Notes: generated from the sequence alone by a model not told the origin. Shown: positions 21,961-35,700, counted from the stretch's first letter. The stretch is DNA of 64,000 bases from Hermatobates lingyangjiaoensis (GCA_026182355.1 JAPFBL010000166.1:558001-622000); one strand, 5' to 3'. Made by a program: numbers and translations.

Positions 21961-22560
21961 TTTTTGACCCCTTCATTCAACACAGTGCTTAGTAAGTTTA
22001 TTTTTGAGGTTGGGAGGTACAGTATTTTCCAACTATATATATATATACTATAAATAAGTATTGATGGTTAGGGGACAGCTTCATTGATTACTGAGACAAA
22101 TACTAGAGCGGAGGGAGTTTTCTTGTCAGCTCGCAGTGGAACTGTTTGCTTGTAAGTTAATTTGTCCTTTCTGTCTAACAGTATCCCCTCTCCAGCAGGC
22201 TGATGGCTAAATGGATTAACTCCCACTAAATGCCCCCTCAGTAATCCTTTTAAATGACGTCACGCTAAAAACCCACCACTCCTAACGGGACTTGATTTCT
22301 ATTCCTCTCTTGTTGTTTGTTTGTCCAACATCAAACTGATCTTCCTACGCTTATTTCGATTATTGTAATTAGTTTTTCAATATTTTACCGCATTATAACA
22401 ATTATATCATAATTTTAAAAAAATATATCAAAGTGATATTTTATTAATAAAAACTTTTAATAAAAATGTAATATGATTATAGTTGTATAGAAAAATGTAA
22501 TTGTGAGTGCGAAAATGCTTATGAGTATACTTATTTACTTTTATAACTTACTTTACTTTA
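21961..22560. other. Unassigned, partly GC-richer stretch
   Basis: Contains a (TA)n at 22035-22048 and a GC-richer piece at 22065-22270 with no frame. No gene is supported. Confidence 0.4.
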
Positions 22561-22570
22561 ATATATATAT

Positions 22571-22633
<63 letters not shown>
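22561..22633. repeat. (TA)n microsatellite
   Basis: About 73 bp of TA with one AAA interruption, bounding family A and B copies. Confidence 0.95.
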
Positions 22634-22636
<3 letters not shown>

Positions 22637-22660
22637 GTGACCAAGCATGCCCATTCTATT

Positions 22661-22790
22661 TTCTCCTGAAGACGGATCATCCAAAAATTTGAGTTTGTAA
22701 GTGGTCTCTTTCTCTGTGTGTTGCTTTTCATCGTTTTTGTGCTGATTTTCGTCCAGTCTGGATCGTTTTTCCGAATTTTGAGTGATATAT
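22661..22790 (+). repeat. Family A repeat, single arm
   Basis: Matches the right arm of 247-490 and extends it to the outer TCCAGTCTGGATCG part seen in the left arm there. (TA)n lies on both sides. The motif at 22666-22686 has CTGAAGA, C, GGAT/ATCC, then AAAA in place of GAAA. Confidence 0.75.
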
Positions 22791-22799
22791 ATATATATA

Positions 22800-23245
22800 T
22801 ACAAAACTAAAGTTTATCGGGACTCGGTCAGTTTTTCAGGATCAAATTAAACTCTCATTGCCAACGTTTCGGTCTTTATTTAAAATCTTTTTCATAGGCA
22901 GAAGTATAAATTTTGAAGCAGAAAAACTAAGTATTACATTACAAATTATTTTACAAAGAAAAATAGTCTGTAGATTTTAACAACAACTGTAGTCTGAAAG
23001 AACACGTGACACTGAACACTTTGAACAGTGTCACGTGTTCATTCAGACTACAGTTGTTGTTAAAATCCACATACTATTTTTCTTTGTGAAATAATTTGTA
23101 ATGTAATACTTAGTTTTTTTGTTTCGAAATTTTTACTTCTGCCTATGAGAAAGATTTTTAATAAAAACCGAAACGTTGGCAATGAGAGTTTAATTAGAAC
23201 CTGAAGAACTGACCGAGTCCCGATAAACTTCAGTTTTGTTTCTAT
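22800..23245. repeat. Family B fold-back palindrome, about 210-bp arms
   Basis: Left arm about 22800-23020 and right arm about 23025-23240 are near reverse complements around a few bases at AACACTTTGAACAGTGT. Each arm runs from the inner ACACGTGACACTG end outward through TTGTTGTTAAAATC, a CTATGAGA...GAAACGTTGGCAATGAGAG segment and GACCGAGTCCCGATAAAC, to a (TA)n-type flank. Other copies are at 13858, 20840, 41527-41704 (divergent subfamily) and 60525-60865. Confidence 0.88.
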
Positions 23246-23559
23246 TCCACGGTTTTGATATTTTATATATTATTTTGATATTGATAATTCTATCAATATG
23301 TATATATATATATGCTTTTAAAAACTGGATGTCTGTTTCCACTTGATTTAATTTTGTCTTATATTTTTCCAAAATACGAAATTTATATATATATATTTAT
23401 ATATATATACGAAATTTTATATATATATATAATAATCGTAATTGTGATTCAGAAGGACTGGTTACACTTCAAATAAACTGTCACATAGAACTAAACGTAA
23501 CATAGAACTCATTTTACGTTTACTTTTCGTTTCCTTCTACGTGTCACAGTTCATTTCAA

Positions 23560-23785
23560 GTATATATTTATATGAGTTTAAAATCGAAGAAAAGTAACAC
23601 ACAGTGTAAGGAAACACACTTACAAACTCAAATTTTCGTGGCAATCCGTCTTGAGGATAGAAGAGAAAGGAAAACCAAGCCCGTTTCAGATGCAATAGCA
23701 AGTAACCCAAGTTACTATTCCGTCTACAATAGTTTTCTCGCTTTCTCTTTCCTCCTGAAGATGGACTCCCCAAAAATTTGATGCT
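23560..23785. repeat. Family A fold-back, diverged
   Basis: The left arm matches family A on the minus strand (TTACAAACTCAAATTTTCG). The right side keeps only the inner part (TTTCCTCCTGAAGATGGA, then AAAAATTTGA). The spacer is about 90 bp. Outer (TA)n is weak. Confidence 0.6.
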
Positions 23786-26700
23786 CTGTTCCTGACCGTT
23801 CAGATGTTATCATTCAGATCTGATTCTATAATATAAAAAATTCCTAGGTCTTAAAATGTATATTTTTTTAAAGTATATACTTTGGCTAAATGAATATCAT
23901 TTAGATAATTCTGATAGAGAAATTATTTAATACATATAAATAAATTTCAAAAAGAGTTTAGTCTCCACATGAAAAAACTTTATTGCTGTGTTGTCTACAC
24001 CATGGCAATGCTTGTAAACCAAGTTTAGGTACACATATCAGCAAGTTAATCTATTAGGATTTTCCAGTATGATAATAAGGTAAAATTTATCTAAAGCTTG
24101 CACAGCAAAGCAAGTGTTATGATAGAAAAGTCTTACCTCTACCTTAGTAGGTATCGTTCAGTCTCTCGAGGTTTGTTCCGAAAAATTTGTATTAAGTTTC
24201 ACATGAGAGCAAAATTTCTGGGCAAAATAATACCTCCAGCTCGTCAGAAGAATGATTAAGAATGATAAATCTAAACATAATGATGTGAATACATTATCTT
24301 ATGAAAGAATACTAGTCAGTTATGCTGCTTCATAAAATAATTGTATATAATTTATTCCTGTATAATGTCATATATGTTCAAAATCAAATAAATGATTTTC
24401 TATAATTAAAGTAATTAAAAGAGCATGGACAGAATTAGAGGTAATTTATTTATGCCCATATATACGATATTAATTATAAATTGAATATTGATATTAATTT
24501 AAATTAATATTTTGAATCAAAACGCAACTTTCAGAATAACTATATTCGTGTGGTATTATTTATGAGTTTATATATAATCTAATTTTAATGAATACTGTCC
24601 AATAAGCCTACCGTATATTAATCACTCATGCTAAAAGGTTAAACACAATATTACATACGAATATTATAAGGGAAGCTTAAATAAGAAAAAAATTAATAAT
24701 CGCCGCATGTTTCGCTCCAACAAATTCTGTCATGGCTCAACATCAATATTTAACAGTGGCTCTACAGCAAAAAACTAATACTCTATAAATAGCCACTCTT
24801 TTTTATTTACTTCTTTAACATTGTTTTGGCGGAATATCTATAACTATGGAATCGAATTTACTGTTTTGTTACTTTCATAATATTTTCAATGAAAATAGAT
24901 ACAAATGTTGATATTCAGTTGTCATTAGAAATTTGTGTGATATCTAAAAAACAAAATACTTATAATCAACGAAATTTATGCATAAATCACTCAGAACATC
25001 ACCATTTAGTGCAAGATAGGACAATTTACCAGGAATAATCCTGATTTTGCTACTCCATGTGAATATGTAAAAAGATTTTTGATTATAATTGAATAGTCCT
25101 AAATTTATTGTTGAATTTTAATATTTAAAGTGGATAATCCACTAGATATTGTTCTTCAATGTTCAAACTTTAGAGACTGTTGCACAATAGGGTGAATAAC
25201 ATTAAAACAGTCTGCTGAATTGATACAGACAGATATTGATGTTAAGTTTTCATTAAAAATTACTCTCATTTGAAAAATGAAAAGAGTCATACTTAACAAA
25301 TGAGATGTTAACAAAACAGAATAAAATATAGATGATAATAGTAAATTTAATTGAATTGACAAAACTGATATACAGAAATCAAATAGTTATTATTTGGTAC
25401 TTAGTCGTAATTGGAATATCGCGAGAAAGCTAGATTTTTTTAACTCAAGTGTTTAGGGGAAAAATATTCTAATTGAGAAGTATTTCATAGATACAATCTA
25501 TGGAATATGTGCAAAATGCAATATGCTCTTTTACACAGATGTGTACTTACATCAAAACATGTAAAAAATGTATTAAGGAGAGTATGAACATGTAGTTACA
25601 TCGAATTCTTCAAATCACATTTATCCTGGGTAATATATTATATTTATATTAAAGTTAACGTATTTTATTCTCAATGAAGGAAATACATTTTATTTTGTGA
25701 AAGTGGTATGAAAAAATATTTATATTTTAAATTGAATTATAACTATTATTTGTAAACTCATATTGTTCTCAATATAAATAAGATTTATTTTAAATTAACA
25801 ATGCTATTGATTTATATAAAATTAGAAATAGCTTATGAGTGCAAAAAAAATTATATTTAATTTTTAATAAAACACAGAAGATTGTTTTATGCTTTTGCTA
25901 CTATATAAATACTATGAGACATTTCTTTGCTCTCATAATGAACTTTACTCTGGTGTAGTGGGGATAGTTTTTGCAGTAGAGGGTAGGGTAGGCGAACTTT
26001 TGGACTCTCTAGTAATATTTGCACGTTTGAACCAGTCCCCAGCAGCTTTGCACCCGACCGACAAGCCCAAAATTACATGTCTCCTCATTCAAAGGTAATA
26101 TCTTGTTGCCCGTAAATAATGTCTTTTTATACTGTTTTCATCACTGCTCTTTATATAATTTAAGATGTATTATATACATATCTTACACAATACATGTAAT
26201 CAAAATGAAATGGAAGTAATTTCATTTTATCTTAATCCACTAATATAAATAAAAGAAACAAAGTTTTAGTTTACATAGTTTTTTGTTTAAAGTTACAATT
26301 CATAAAGCTAATCTCAAATATAATTTCTTGAAAATACTTGAATAGAATGAACAACATATATTTAAATTCATTATTCAAATTCTTTTATATAATTTTAATA
26401 AGCAAAAGTTTTGATTTGGTATATTTATTTCCCAAGCATATTTCATTCTACTTTTTCAACAACTCGTAAATTAGTGATTCACTTCTAACAATTATAATTT
26501 GTAATATTCTCCAAAAAGCACCTGTAATGTTATACTCGTATGCAGGATGCTACAGCTTCTTTTACTCCACGTTATTTAGAGTTTATATCTTGAATTGATC
26601 ATATAATTGATGTTCAAAAAATTCTTGAAATGGATATAAAAAAAGTAAGATAATTATATAGTTAATGAAATAAATGTTAGATAATTGTTAACAATTACAT

Positions 26701-27820
26701 TTTTTAAAAATGACGGACTTAGTTTTCCACTTCAATTTTTGTTATAATCCTCTAAAGCTACCTTCTTTTCTCATTCTTATTTCCTCCTTTGCTCTCACTC
26801 ACTCTTCCCCCTGTCACACTGCTCCCTTCCCTATACCCATATCCTCTTCATTCTTTTTTTACTGCTCACTGTCACACTCTCTACTCACTATCCTTTCATG
26901 TTTTATCTTTGACCAATATAAACTTAACAATTGTAATAATTTTGTTTTGTTTTTTCTTAAATTAAGTCGCATTTAAATAAAAGAGTTTGCTATTCACCTA
27001 TTTTTTAATCAAATCAAATTTATAATTTCAGGTATACATATTTAAAAGTTTTTAAAATCATAACATACTATTATATACACCCACAATATATATATATATG
27101 TTTGTGTATAATATCAAATAGAATTATGAGCATGTACAAAAACCTCTCATAATTATTGAAACGTGCTAGGGTAAACGAAATAATTTAAAGATTCAATGTT
27201 CAATATTATTTTGAATATATTACATTAAAAATAACTGTTTTTTTTTAGTGATGAGTTTATAATCAATCATTCAATTGCAGTTGTAACAAACACTTTATTT
27301 CTTAAAATTGTTATGAATTATGACATCTACTTGTGCACAAGATATATATTTTAATCTTATAAAAACAAGGTTTTTTTAAATTATTTTCCTTTTAGAAAAA
27401 TTTAAATCAATGAAATTTTTAAAGTTTGGCTAATACTAGTAACTACTACAGTATTAGTATTATAATACTAATTATACGTACACCTGTATAGAATTGTTCA
27501 ATTTGTTTACCTGTATCATTTTACAAAAAGTTTGAAGTGATTTAAGCTGAAAATAACTGTGATAAGTATAATTGATTTGACTAGCTTTTTTGTTTAAAAT
27601 ACTCTTATATCTGTTGTAATTTCTATATTGGTAAGTATTTGTACTAAATTTCAAGTGAATCTGAATATTTTTTGGAATTTGCAATTAACAAAAGAAATAA
27701 AAATGAACATAATTGACAGACACTAGAAGATTCAGTGACATGAACTAATAACAGTTTATGGGGTCTGTCACAAGTTATCAATGTCATAAATTTACTGGCT
27801 CATACACAACTATATATTAA
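23786..27820. other. Gene-free AT-rich stretch
   Basis: No gene supported. A pyrimidine-rich block at 26755-26895 resembles the CT-rich tracts at 48850-48990 and 50860-51000. Short open stretches here are compositional. Confidence 0.45.
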
Positions 27821-27822
27821 TG

Positions 27823-27825
27823 CTT

Positions 27826-27862
<37 letters not shown>

Positions 27863-27866
27863 CTCT

Positions 27867-27925
<59 letters not shown>
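27823..27925. repeat. (CT)n microsatellite
   Basis: About 100 bp of CTCTCT with a few TTCT interruptions. Confidence 0.95.
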
Positions 27926-27929
<4 letters not shown>

Positions 27930-28828
27930 GTCAATATATTTATCTTTTCACTCACTCAGTCTTTCTCACTAATAGCTCTTTACAGACTCAACACAAAATA
28001 CCCCTATATTCCAAGGGACAAGTCTCAAATTACAATCGTCGTTTTTACCAATAATTATTTTATTTATATTTCTGTAAAGTTTTCTTTATCATTATAAGCA
28101 AATAAATATTATCAAATATACATTGTTTATCCATTAGTTTGTTAATTAGTCTAGTTGTATTATTTTATATAAACTTTACAGGTTTAATAGTGATTTCGAT
28201 TATCCAGTATAATAGAAGTTATAGAAACCACTATAAAAATATTGAGTTTTACGAGTTATTTATGATAACACACTTAACGTCAGTATTATTATTTTGAGAA
28301 ACTGGGATAGGAGAGGTAAGATTCCTTTTGATTTGTGGCTCAGGGAATACCTTTAGTGACATGGTTATATATATTTGATTGTAGTAGCAGGCATTCCAGT
28401 GTATATTAGCTAACTAATTTGACAAAACTAACTTAATTCCAAATATTAGGTTGACATTACCATGTATTGTAATCAATGAACTTCTCAAATTGTTTACTGC
28501 GAGTAAGTCAGATGAATGACTGACAAGAAGTATTATATACATTTTAAATTGTAATTATGATATTTTATGTGTAATTATAAATTATGATATGTGTGTATTG
28601 TTGCAGGTACAGACGAATGGATACCTGTACACAGGTAAGAGATACTGTTCACAATGATAATAATTCAATTGGTCAGAGGTACTACAAAGCCCTATATTTA
28701 TATTACTTTTATTTTTTTAATAATTTCATTGAACTTTTATTTGGTTTAATTTGATAGTAGAGTTCGCATGGAATTGTAGATCCATGCAAAACGTAATATA
28801 AACTCTTGTCTCTTACTTTTGTACAGAA
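27926..28828. other. Gene-free stretch
   Basis: Nothing recognisable; AT-rich. Confidence 0.4.
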
Positions 28829-28881
28829 TATATATATATATATATAATATATATATATATATATAATATATATATATATAT
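28829..28881. repeat. (TA)n microsatellite
   Basis: Three TA runs separated by AATA, directly bounding family I. Confidence 0.9.
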
Positions 28882-28885
28882 AGCA

Positions 28886-29155
28886 AACACTTTTTCTTCT
28901 TCTCGGAATTTGGTCAGGGTAAATATACAGAATCACTTTTTGCCAACGTTTCGTCTTTATTTTGAGACATCCTCAGGGCTATAAACTAACAAAAAAACAA
29001 TAAACAATGGACATTTGTCATTTCTACTTTAGAAACATCATAACAAATTGAAAAAACTTTTGTCATGCCTCTACATTTCATTGAAAGTAACAAAAACACT
29101 AAATATTTATTCCACCGAAACAATGTTAGAGAAGTAAATAAAAAAGAGTAGTCAT
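28886..29155 (-). repeat. Family I repeat, single arm, with hammerhead-like motif
   Basis: Minus-strand unit ending outward in (TA)n. It carries CTGAGGA, T, stem GTCT/AGAC around CAAAATAA, then GAAACGTTGGC (28949-28976). The GAAACGTTGGC run is shared with family B although the rest differs. Confidence 0.55.
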
Positions 29156-30600
29156 CAATAGAGTATTAGTGTTTTGTTGTGTTGAATTTTTGAATGTATA
29201 GGCATATTGAATATTGATATTGAGCAATGACAGATTTTGTTGGAGAGAAACTTGGGGCCATTATTCAACGTCTGTTCAGGATGTGCCCTGACCAACCAAC
29301 GTTCTGCCTGCTCCCTCCTCTCTCTCTCTCTCTCTTCTCTCTCTCTAAAATCATCCATTTACCATATATTCTCTCTTAGATATTTCCACACATGTCAATT
29401 CTGAATATATATTCCATCCTATTTAAATATTTTGCTTAGTTTCTTTTGTGTAAGTTAATCTTGAGTTATTCAATGTCTTTGTTCCTTATCAATTTGCCTT
29501 TATCAGTAATGTATAATCTGCCAATTGTACATTATATACTTCAGATAAATTAAAATTATCATAAAATTATGTAAAAGTATAACAAAATAATGAGGAACAA
29601 AAATAAGATGAAAATCATCAGATGAAGGTAAAACCAAGTTTTACGATAAGTGTTTTTTCATTGACTTTTAAGGTTGTATAGATATCATCAATGGGAAGCA
29701 GATTCAAAATTTAGACCTTATAGCTTTCATTCAATGATACCAATGGAGGAGTTATGGATGGCAACAAACAAGTCGCTGTTCTGACCAACAGACAAACTCT
29801 AATTATTCATTGAGAGAACAGGAGATATAGTGGCCAGGCCTATGTAGAATGAATCATACGTAGAGCGATTTAAGTGATAATCACAGTTAGTATAAGTAAA
29901 TCAGCTGACTGATTAAGCTTACTTGAAGGTGAAGTGATATGATAATCAGGAGTGAAATATAACGAAATGGGGTTAAATAGTTACGAAGTGTAACCTAATG
30001 TAACATAAGATACTACACGTAGATAGAGATGCCTAACTTATGAACACCAGGAAAGAATGAAATTGTATGAAAAAAGATCGTGTCGAAAATCTAATTATTA
30101 TATCGTGTATGCTGAACTTTCTTTGTAATAATCCGTCTGTCAATCAAATTTTTGATGAATCTACGCCCAAAAAACTTTTACTTGAATTTAATAATATGAG
30201 ATTCGGGTCATGGACTTCACTGTAACCAGTAAAGGTATAAAATATCCGCTTGCTGTTATAAAGTGATGGCAGTCACCTTAGGACAGTGACGGGTATGCAT
30301 AAATACAATTATAAAAGGAAAGAAATTATGGAATAAATCTATCAAAAAAGAAATTAAAAGATTAAAGAAAATAAAACATACTTCTTCCATTAAACAATAA
30401 AGGAAGTATCCATTAGAAATAGAGGAGTAAAAGAAATAAATAACAAAAGTATAGATGGTTATGTTAAACTGGAAAAGATAAACGATTTACAAGATTAAAT
30501 AAAACAAAAGAATATACATATATGTACTAAATATATAAACAAAAATACCATGTATATAATATATATATATATATACTTCTTTTGTTCACTTTACTTATTT
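29156..30600. other. Gene-free stretch
   Basis: Contains a short (CT)n at 29312-29345. No gene supported. Confidence 0.4.
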
Positions 30601-30608
30601 ACTTATAA

Positions 30609-30735
30609 ATGTCATTGGCAAACCTGATTTACAGTATACCTACTACAACAAGGAAAATAGCCAGGTGGTTAGAATTTGTTAATAAAAAGGTCGTGAATAC
30701 TGAAACTGTGATCATTTTCAATAATATATATATAT
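30609..30735 (+). pseudogene. Penelope-like element N-terminal fragment
   Basis: Opens with ATG and reads MSLANLIYSIP..., then RKIARWLEFVNKKVVNTETV and FNNIY before running into (TA)n. The LE.(V)NKKVVN...FN pattern resembles the conserved block before the RT in Penelope-like elements. It also aligns with the separate fragment on the minus strand at 63460-63600 (SKKVVNAEA...FN). No RT follows. Confidence 0.5.
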
Positions 30736-30748
30736 TATTATATATATA

Positions 30749-30808
<60 letters not shown>
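30726..30808. repeat. (TA)n microsatellite
   Basis: About 80 bp of TA with short interruptions, at the truncation point of the PLE fragment. Confidence 0.93.
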
Positions 30809-30811
<3 letters not shown>

Positions 30812-30859
30812 TAGTACCGTTAAAGTTTTAACAGACAAAATAGAAGAAATTTTCTAAAA

Positions 30860-32597
30860 AAAATATCACAATAACTGGTCATATGTGGACATTAGAACGC
30901 AACACCCTTTGTAATCCGGCAATAATAAGGAAAAGAAAAGATGGATAATACTAAGATGTTGGCAAGTTAGGTGAAGATATAGGTTGTAAAGTTGCTGCTG
31001 TCGAAGATAAGGTTAAGGTCACAGAATATTATGTATCTTATGTTATTACATGAAACCAGATGAGTAAATTTTATTTAGGAGGAAAAGATCTAGAGAATGG
31101 ATAAAAGAATATAACTTGATTTCAACATTGGACAACACAAAAGAAATGTTACCAAGAAGAAAAAGTTGTATAAACTGGAAAGAAAATGAAAGAAGTCATT
31201 TTGATACCCTTAGCTGTACTCTTATCAGAAGGTTCACCTTAGAACTCAATAGGATTGTTTTAGATCCCATGTAAGGAAGGGTGAGAGGGATGAGAAATAG
31301 AGTTAAAAAAAATATATGTCATCCAACTTGTCTCCTGCTCTTCTCCGGACGATCTGCTACTAAAATTATGAACTTTAGAAAGTCATTTCCTCTATTTTGT
31401 GTTTTAGGTATTTTAGTTTTATAAAGTCCAGTTAACAGAGTTTCAAAGAATAGTAATTATTTCTTTAATAAATGAATGGGTGTCAAAAACAGACTAGTAA
31501 TTAAAACATACAATTAGGGGTGAAAAAATTAAGGCAAACATTTAGGGTTATTAGCTATTGGGTCAACATGCCATCTTCAAGAATGTCAAGCACTGTATAA
31601 CGGTGGCAATAGCTTGTTAATATCTTTTCTTTTTTTCTTGAATGACTATTTATGTCTTTAATTGATACTGAATTTTAAAATTCAATTATCTTTAGTGTTA
31701 TTGCTAAATTTATTAATGCTGTAAATAAATAATGATTAGATACTAATCACTAGTTCAGATTTGTCAGAGATTGAATGGCGACAGAAAAGCATATTTTGAT
31801 ATCAACAAGTTTTGTTGAAGTAAAGAATACTAAAAGAATAATTTTACTGATTAAATGCTCCAGGACTTCACGAAATTCAAAAATATGAGTCTCAAATGCC
31901 ATTTAATTTTAAAATTTAGTGGCCTTAAAAGACCAAATAAACGTACAAAAAATAAAAAAATAAAACTGTCTTAAAAGATATGTTAAGACAGCAAAGACTT
32001 AACATCTTTTCTTTTAAAAAATAATCCATAATTATTTTTAATAAGGGCTGTTTGACTTGCATTTGTAGTTTCCTTCGATGTATAAGAATAATTACTCTTA
32101 TGTTAGGACGACATAGTAGACAAAATTATAGGTAAAATTAGAATTGGTTTAATTAAATTATAAATCAATGTTGAATGGAACATGGTGCTAGATAAATAAT
32201 ATTTAGTGTAGGAGTAATGGTTTTTTCGGTTCCGATATTGTTTTGCAGGAAGGGAGATATACGGGAGCCATTACTAGTAGTCGGGATCGACCATTTACAC
32301 ACGCCGCCGGCTTTGGCCCCAAATGGTCTTTATTTCATTTTTATGAACGATACACAATGTGACTTTTCAGCACAATGTACAAAATCGACACATGTTTCTT
32401 AGGTAAGCTTTATGACATATTTTTTGGTAGTTATCACTTCTCCTGCCCTCTGCAGTTCACGCTCTTGTTAAATAACCATGTTTCTGCTTACTGTAGGCCA
32501 CTATTTTATTATATTTATATTCAAACAAAAAAGCTCAATTTGCCTATAACGATAATGACAAAGTATTCATATAGCTTCTTAACCACTGATTTATGAA
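30860..32597. other. Gene-free stretch
   Basis: No gene supported. A GC-richer piece at 32225-32335 contains, on the minus strand, a box B-like GGTCGATCCCG, but no box A. It may be a SINE fragment. Confidence 0.35.
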
Positions 32598-33288
32598 GTT
32601 CAAAAAAGGAGTTCTTGAGGATTTTGGTCTAAAGAAAATTTAACTCTTGTTTATACGCCGACGTTTCTCCAAAAATTGTTTGGCATTTTTAAGGCTAAAC
32701 AACAATTTATTAACGACATAAGTAAAGCAAAATAAATACATCTACGGAATATCAACCAACAGAAAAAAATACAGTAAAAAAACTAAAAATGGTTCAAAAA
32801 CTAGCCAGTGTTATTATTCTTATTTAAAAACAAACATTTATTGTTTCTGGTCAGTCTTCTTCTGTGCAAGTTTCTTCATTAAAGATCTGATTCTATGAGC
32901 TGCATTGGTAGCCACAATATCAACGTCTCATACAATTAAGGATGTTTTCAAATGCTGCATCGTGAATATAGTTCTGTGATACCAATGCAGCTCATAGAAT
33001 CAAATCTTCAATGAAGAATCTAGCACCGAAGAAGAATGATAGGAAACAAGAAATTTTTTTTTTTAAATAAGGACAACAACACTGGCTAGTTTGTGATATA
33101 TTTGTAGTTTTTTTTACTGTTTCTGTTGGTTGATATTTCGTGGATGTATTTATTTTGCTCTACTTATGTCCTTAATAAATTGTTGTTTAGCCTTGAAAAT
33201 GCCAAACAATTTTTGGAGAAACGTCGGCGTATAAACAGGAGTTTAATTTTCTTTAGACCAAAATCCTCAAGGAACTCTTTCTTTGAAC
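32598..33288. repeat. Family H fold-back palindrome, about 310-bp arms
   Basis: Left arm 32598-32910 and right arm 32980-33288 are reverse complements with scattered mismatches and small indels around a 69-bp spacer. The outer ends carry GAGGATTTTGGTC, as in 8411-8515, and ACGCCGACGTTTCTCC. On the right arm GAGAAACGTCGGCG echoes the GAAACGTCGGC of family B. No frame is conserved between arms. Confidence 0.88.
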
Positions 33289-34494
33289 TTGATAATGATA
33301 AATATATCTCTCTTAAAATACGAAACAATAAGTAGTAAACCGATAAACAAACTTAGCCAAAACAATAAGCATTACAAACCAACCATCAACAAATATCTAA
33401 ACAAAAATTTAAAGATTGACAAATTAAATGCTTAAAAGTTTTTCTCATATGAACATCAAAATCCATTATGATCATTTCTAAAGTAAAATTGTAAACAATG
33501 AAATAATTCTACGAATAAAAGTATACATACTTTTAAATTGATCTTCAAATCAATGTTAAACTCCCGTGACATTCTCATTAACACAAATCCTGAGCAGGTG
33601 GAAAGCAAATAAACATAAATGCATCATCTCAGTGCAGTCCAGTCGGTGACGTAATTAAGAGATGTGCAGGTAGTCAGTCTTAAGAAGAATACGTATTATA
33701 ATGATGGAAATAAAATTAGGATTTATCAATAATCAAGCATATTTGACAGCTAGAATGTCCAGACTATTTCACTATTTTTGCAATATAAAGAAATTTATGA
33801 GTTATATGGGGATTAAATACTTAATTAATTGGTAAGTTTATTATATGAAATAGAAGAAGACTTAAATAGTAGAAAATAAACTAGGGAAAATGAAGAAGAA
33901 GTGTAGAAATGAAACTTTTGATCACTCTATAAAGTTTACGAGCACCAAGAAAGACAGTAGTAAAGAAAAAGATTTAATTATTGCAATTATTCCTATGTAA
34001 AAACCAGTTCAATGTTTAAGATAATGTATCTAAATTGTAGATTAAGCTAGGAGATATTCCCACTTTCCAAAAAAATTGGTCTGCAACTAGTAAAAGTGGA
34101 ATCTACGGTCCTAGGTTTGCTATAAATGTGTGAATACGTACTGAGAGGAATTACTGGATAATCTTCCCTATTGGAGAATGGCAACTGTTACATATTTGTT
34201 TTATATTTACTGTCTTAATATAGCGGAGGTAGAGTACTAACCATGTTAGTTTACGTGAAATCAACATCTACAAATGCAGAAACTTTGAAAGTATGAAGAA
34301 AATTGATTATACTTTAGTCTAATAAAGAAGAGTGGGATGGAAGAGGGGTATTTTAAAAGTGTGTTAAGTGCAAGAAAGGATAATAGTGCAGGCAGGGATG
34401 TTTGGGCAAGCAGTAAGAAAAAGTAAAAAACTATCCGCTAGTTGTCAAACCTCATAGATGCATCTGTGAGGTTTGTTTGTGATACTTCATAGAA

Positions 34495-34595
34495 AGTAAT
34501 AAACATTCTATGACAATGTTAAAGCAGAAAATCTACAGAATATAATAAAAAACTATGAAAGAAAGTCATCAGCTGACTGAAGTAATGAGTGACTT
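34495..34595 (+). repeat. 101-bp direct repeat, copy 1
   Basis: Nearly identical to 35701-35801, with about three differences, over AGTAATAAACATTCTATGAC through TAATGAGTGACTT. Confidence 0.85.
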
Positions 34596-35700
34596 TCTAT
34601 TCCCCACAAGACCGAGTCCAGTCTGAAAAGCCCCTTTCAAATGTTTATAATCAGAGAGAATTCGATAACATTTCTTAACAATACCGATTTTTTATAGGAA
34701 ATATATTTATCTCCGGTCCAATCAATACGATGATTTTCATTATTTATATGCAAGAATAAGGCGCTGCTATTTTCTAGTCTATTTACGTTGTATTGGTGTT
34801 GATTTACACGCTTCTTTTTATTTTTTAATTTTAACTAATTCAAATCTTAATAGTATTACGATAATATACTAATTATGCTAATGATTGTATAATACTGTTT
34901 ACGGTACAAGTATAAATTTGTACCTACCATTGTTCCGATTGTTGGGATTACAATCGTAATTAAAGCTCATTTAATTTGCTAATTTAAGTTTTATATACAA
35001 TAAATTAATATTAATATCCTATATAAATAAAAATGAGAGAAATGTTATCATTACTTAAACGTTATATGTTCTATAGGGTTGTAAAAAGTAAGGAAAGGAT
35101 ATATGATTCCTTGTTCAACAGAGTTTGCTTGGCATGATTCCAGTTTTCCACTTATCCTTGTTCAATGCTTACATGCCGGCTTAGAGAGAAAGCCTTCCGA
35201 GGAATACAATCCCGGAGGCCTAGTTTGATATTGAAACAAGAGGTATATCCCTTTATAACTCTACAAAATCCGTAAGAATCAACGCTGTAAGAATCATTCA
35301 GACATTAATGATAAAGATCCGATTCCTACAGGAATAAAATTGCCAAACTGTATGAACAATAGTAATGTAATTTAGTTTGTTTCTGCTAAAAAAACAATGG
35401 TTCTGTTCTTGAAAAGTTAATTAAGTTGTTTGTTTTACTAGTTGTCGAGTCAAAATGCTAAAGTAAACTTGGTATCCACATATTTTTTAATATATAGTAC
35501 ACCCATAAAATTTAAGACCTTGTTACTTATAAAGGTTGTTATTAGAGTTGTTGTTAATCTTTTTTTAAGAAAACAAAGCTGTTAAAAAACTTAGACAATA
35601 GTATTTATCTCAATTTTGTAATTCACTTTATAACTTTTAATATGATGTGGTCACTTATTTATTCAAACTTATATTTTGAAATTAGATCGATTTTTTATGA

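Noticed and set aside
32225..32335. SINE with box B-like GGTCGATCCCG
   Set aside because: No box A at the right distance and no second copy in the window.
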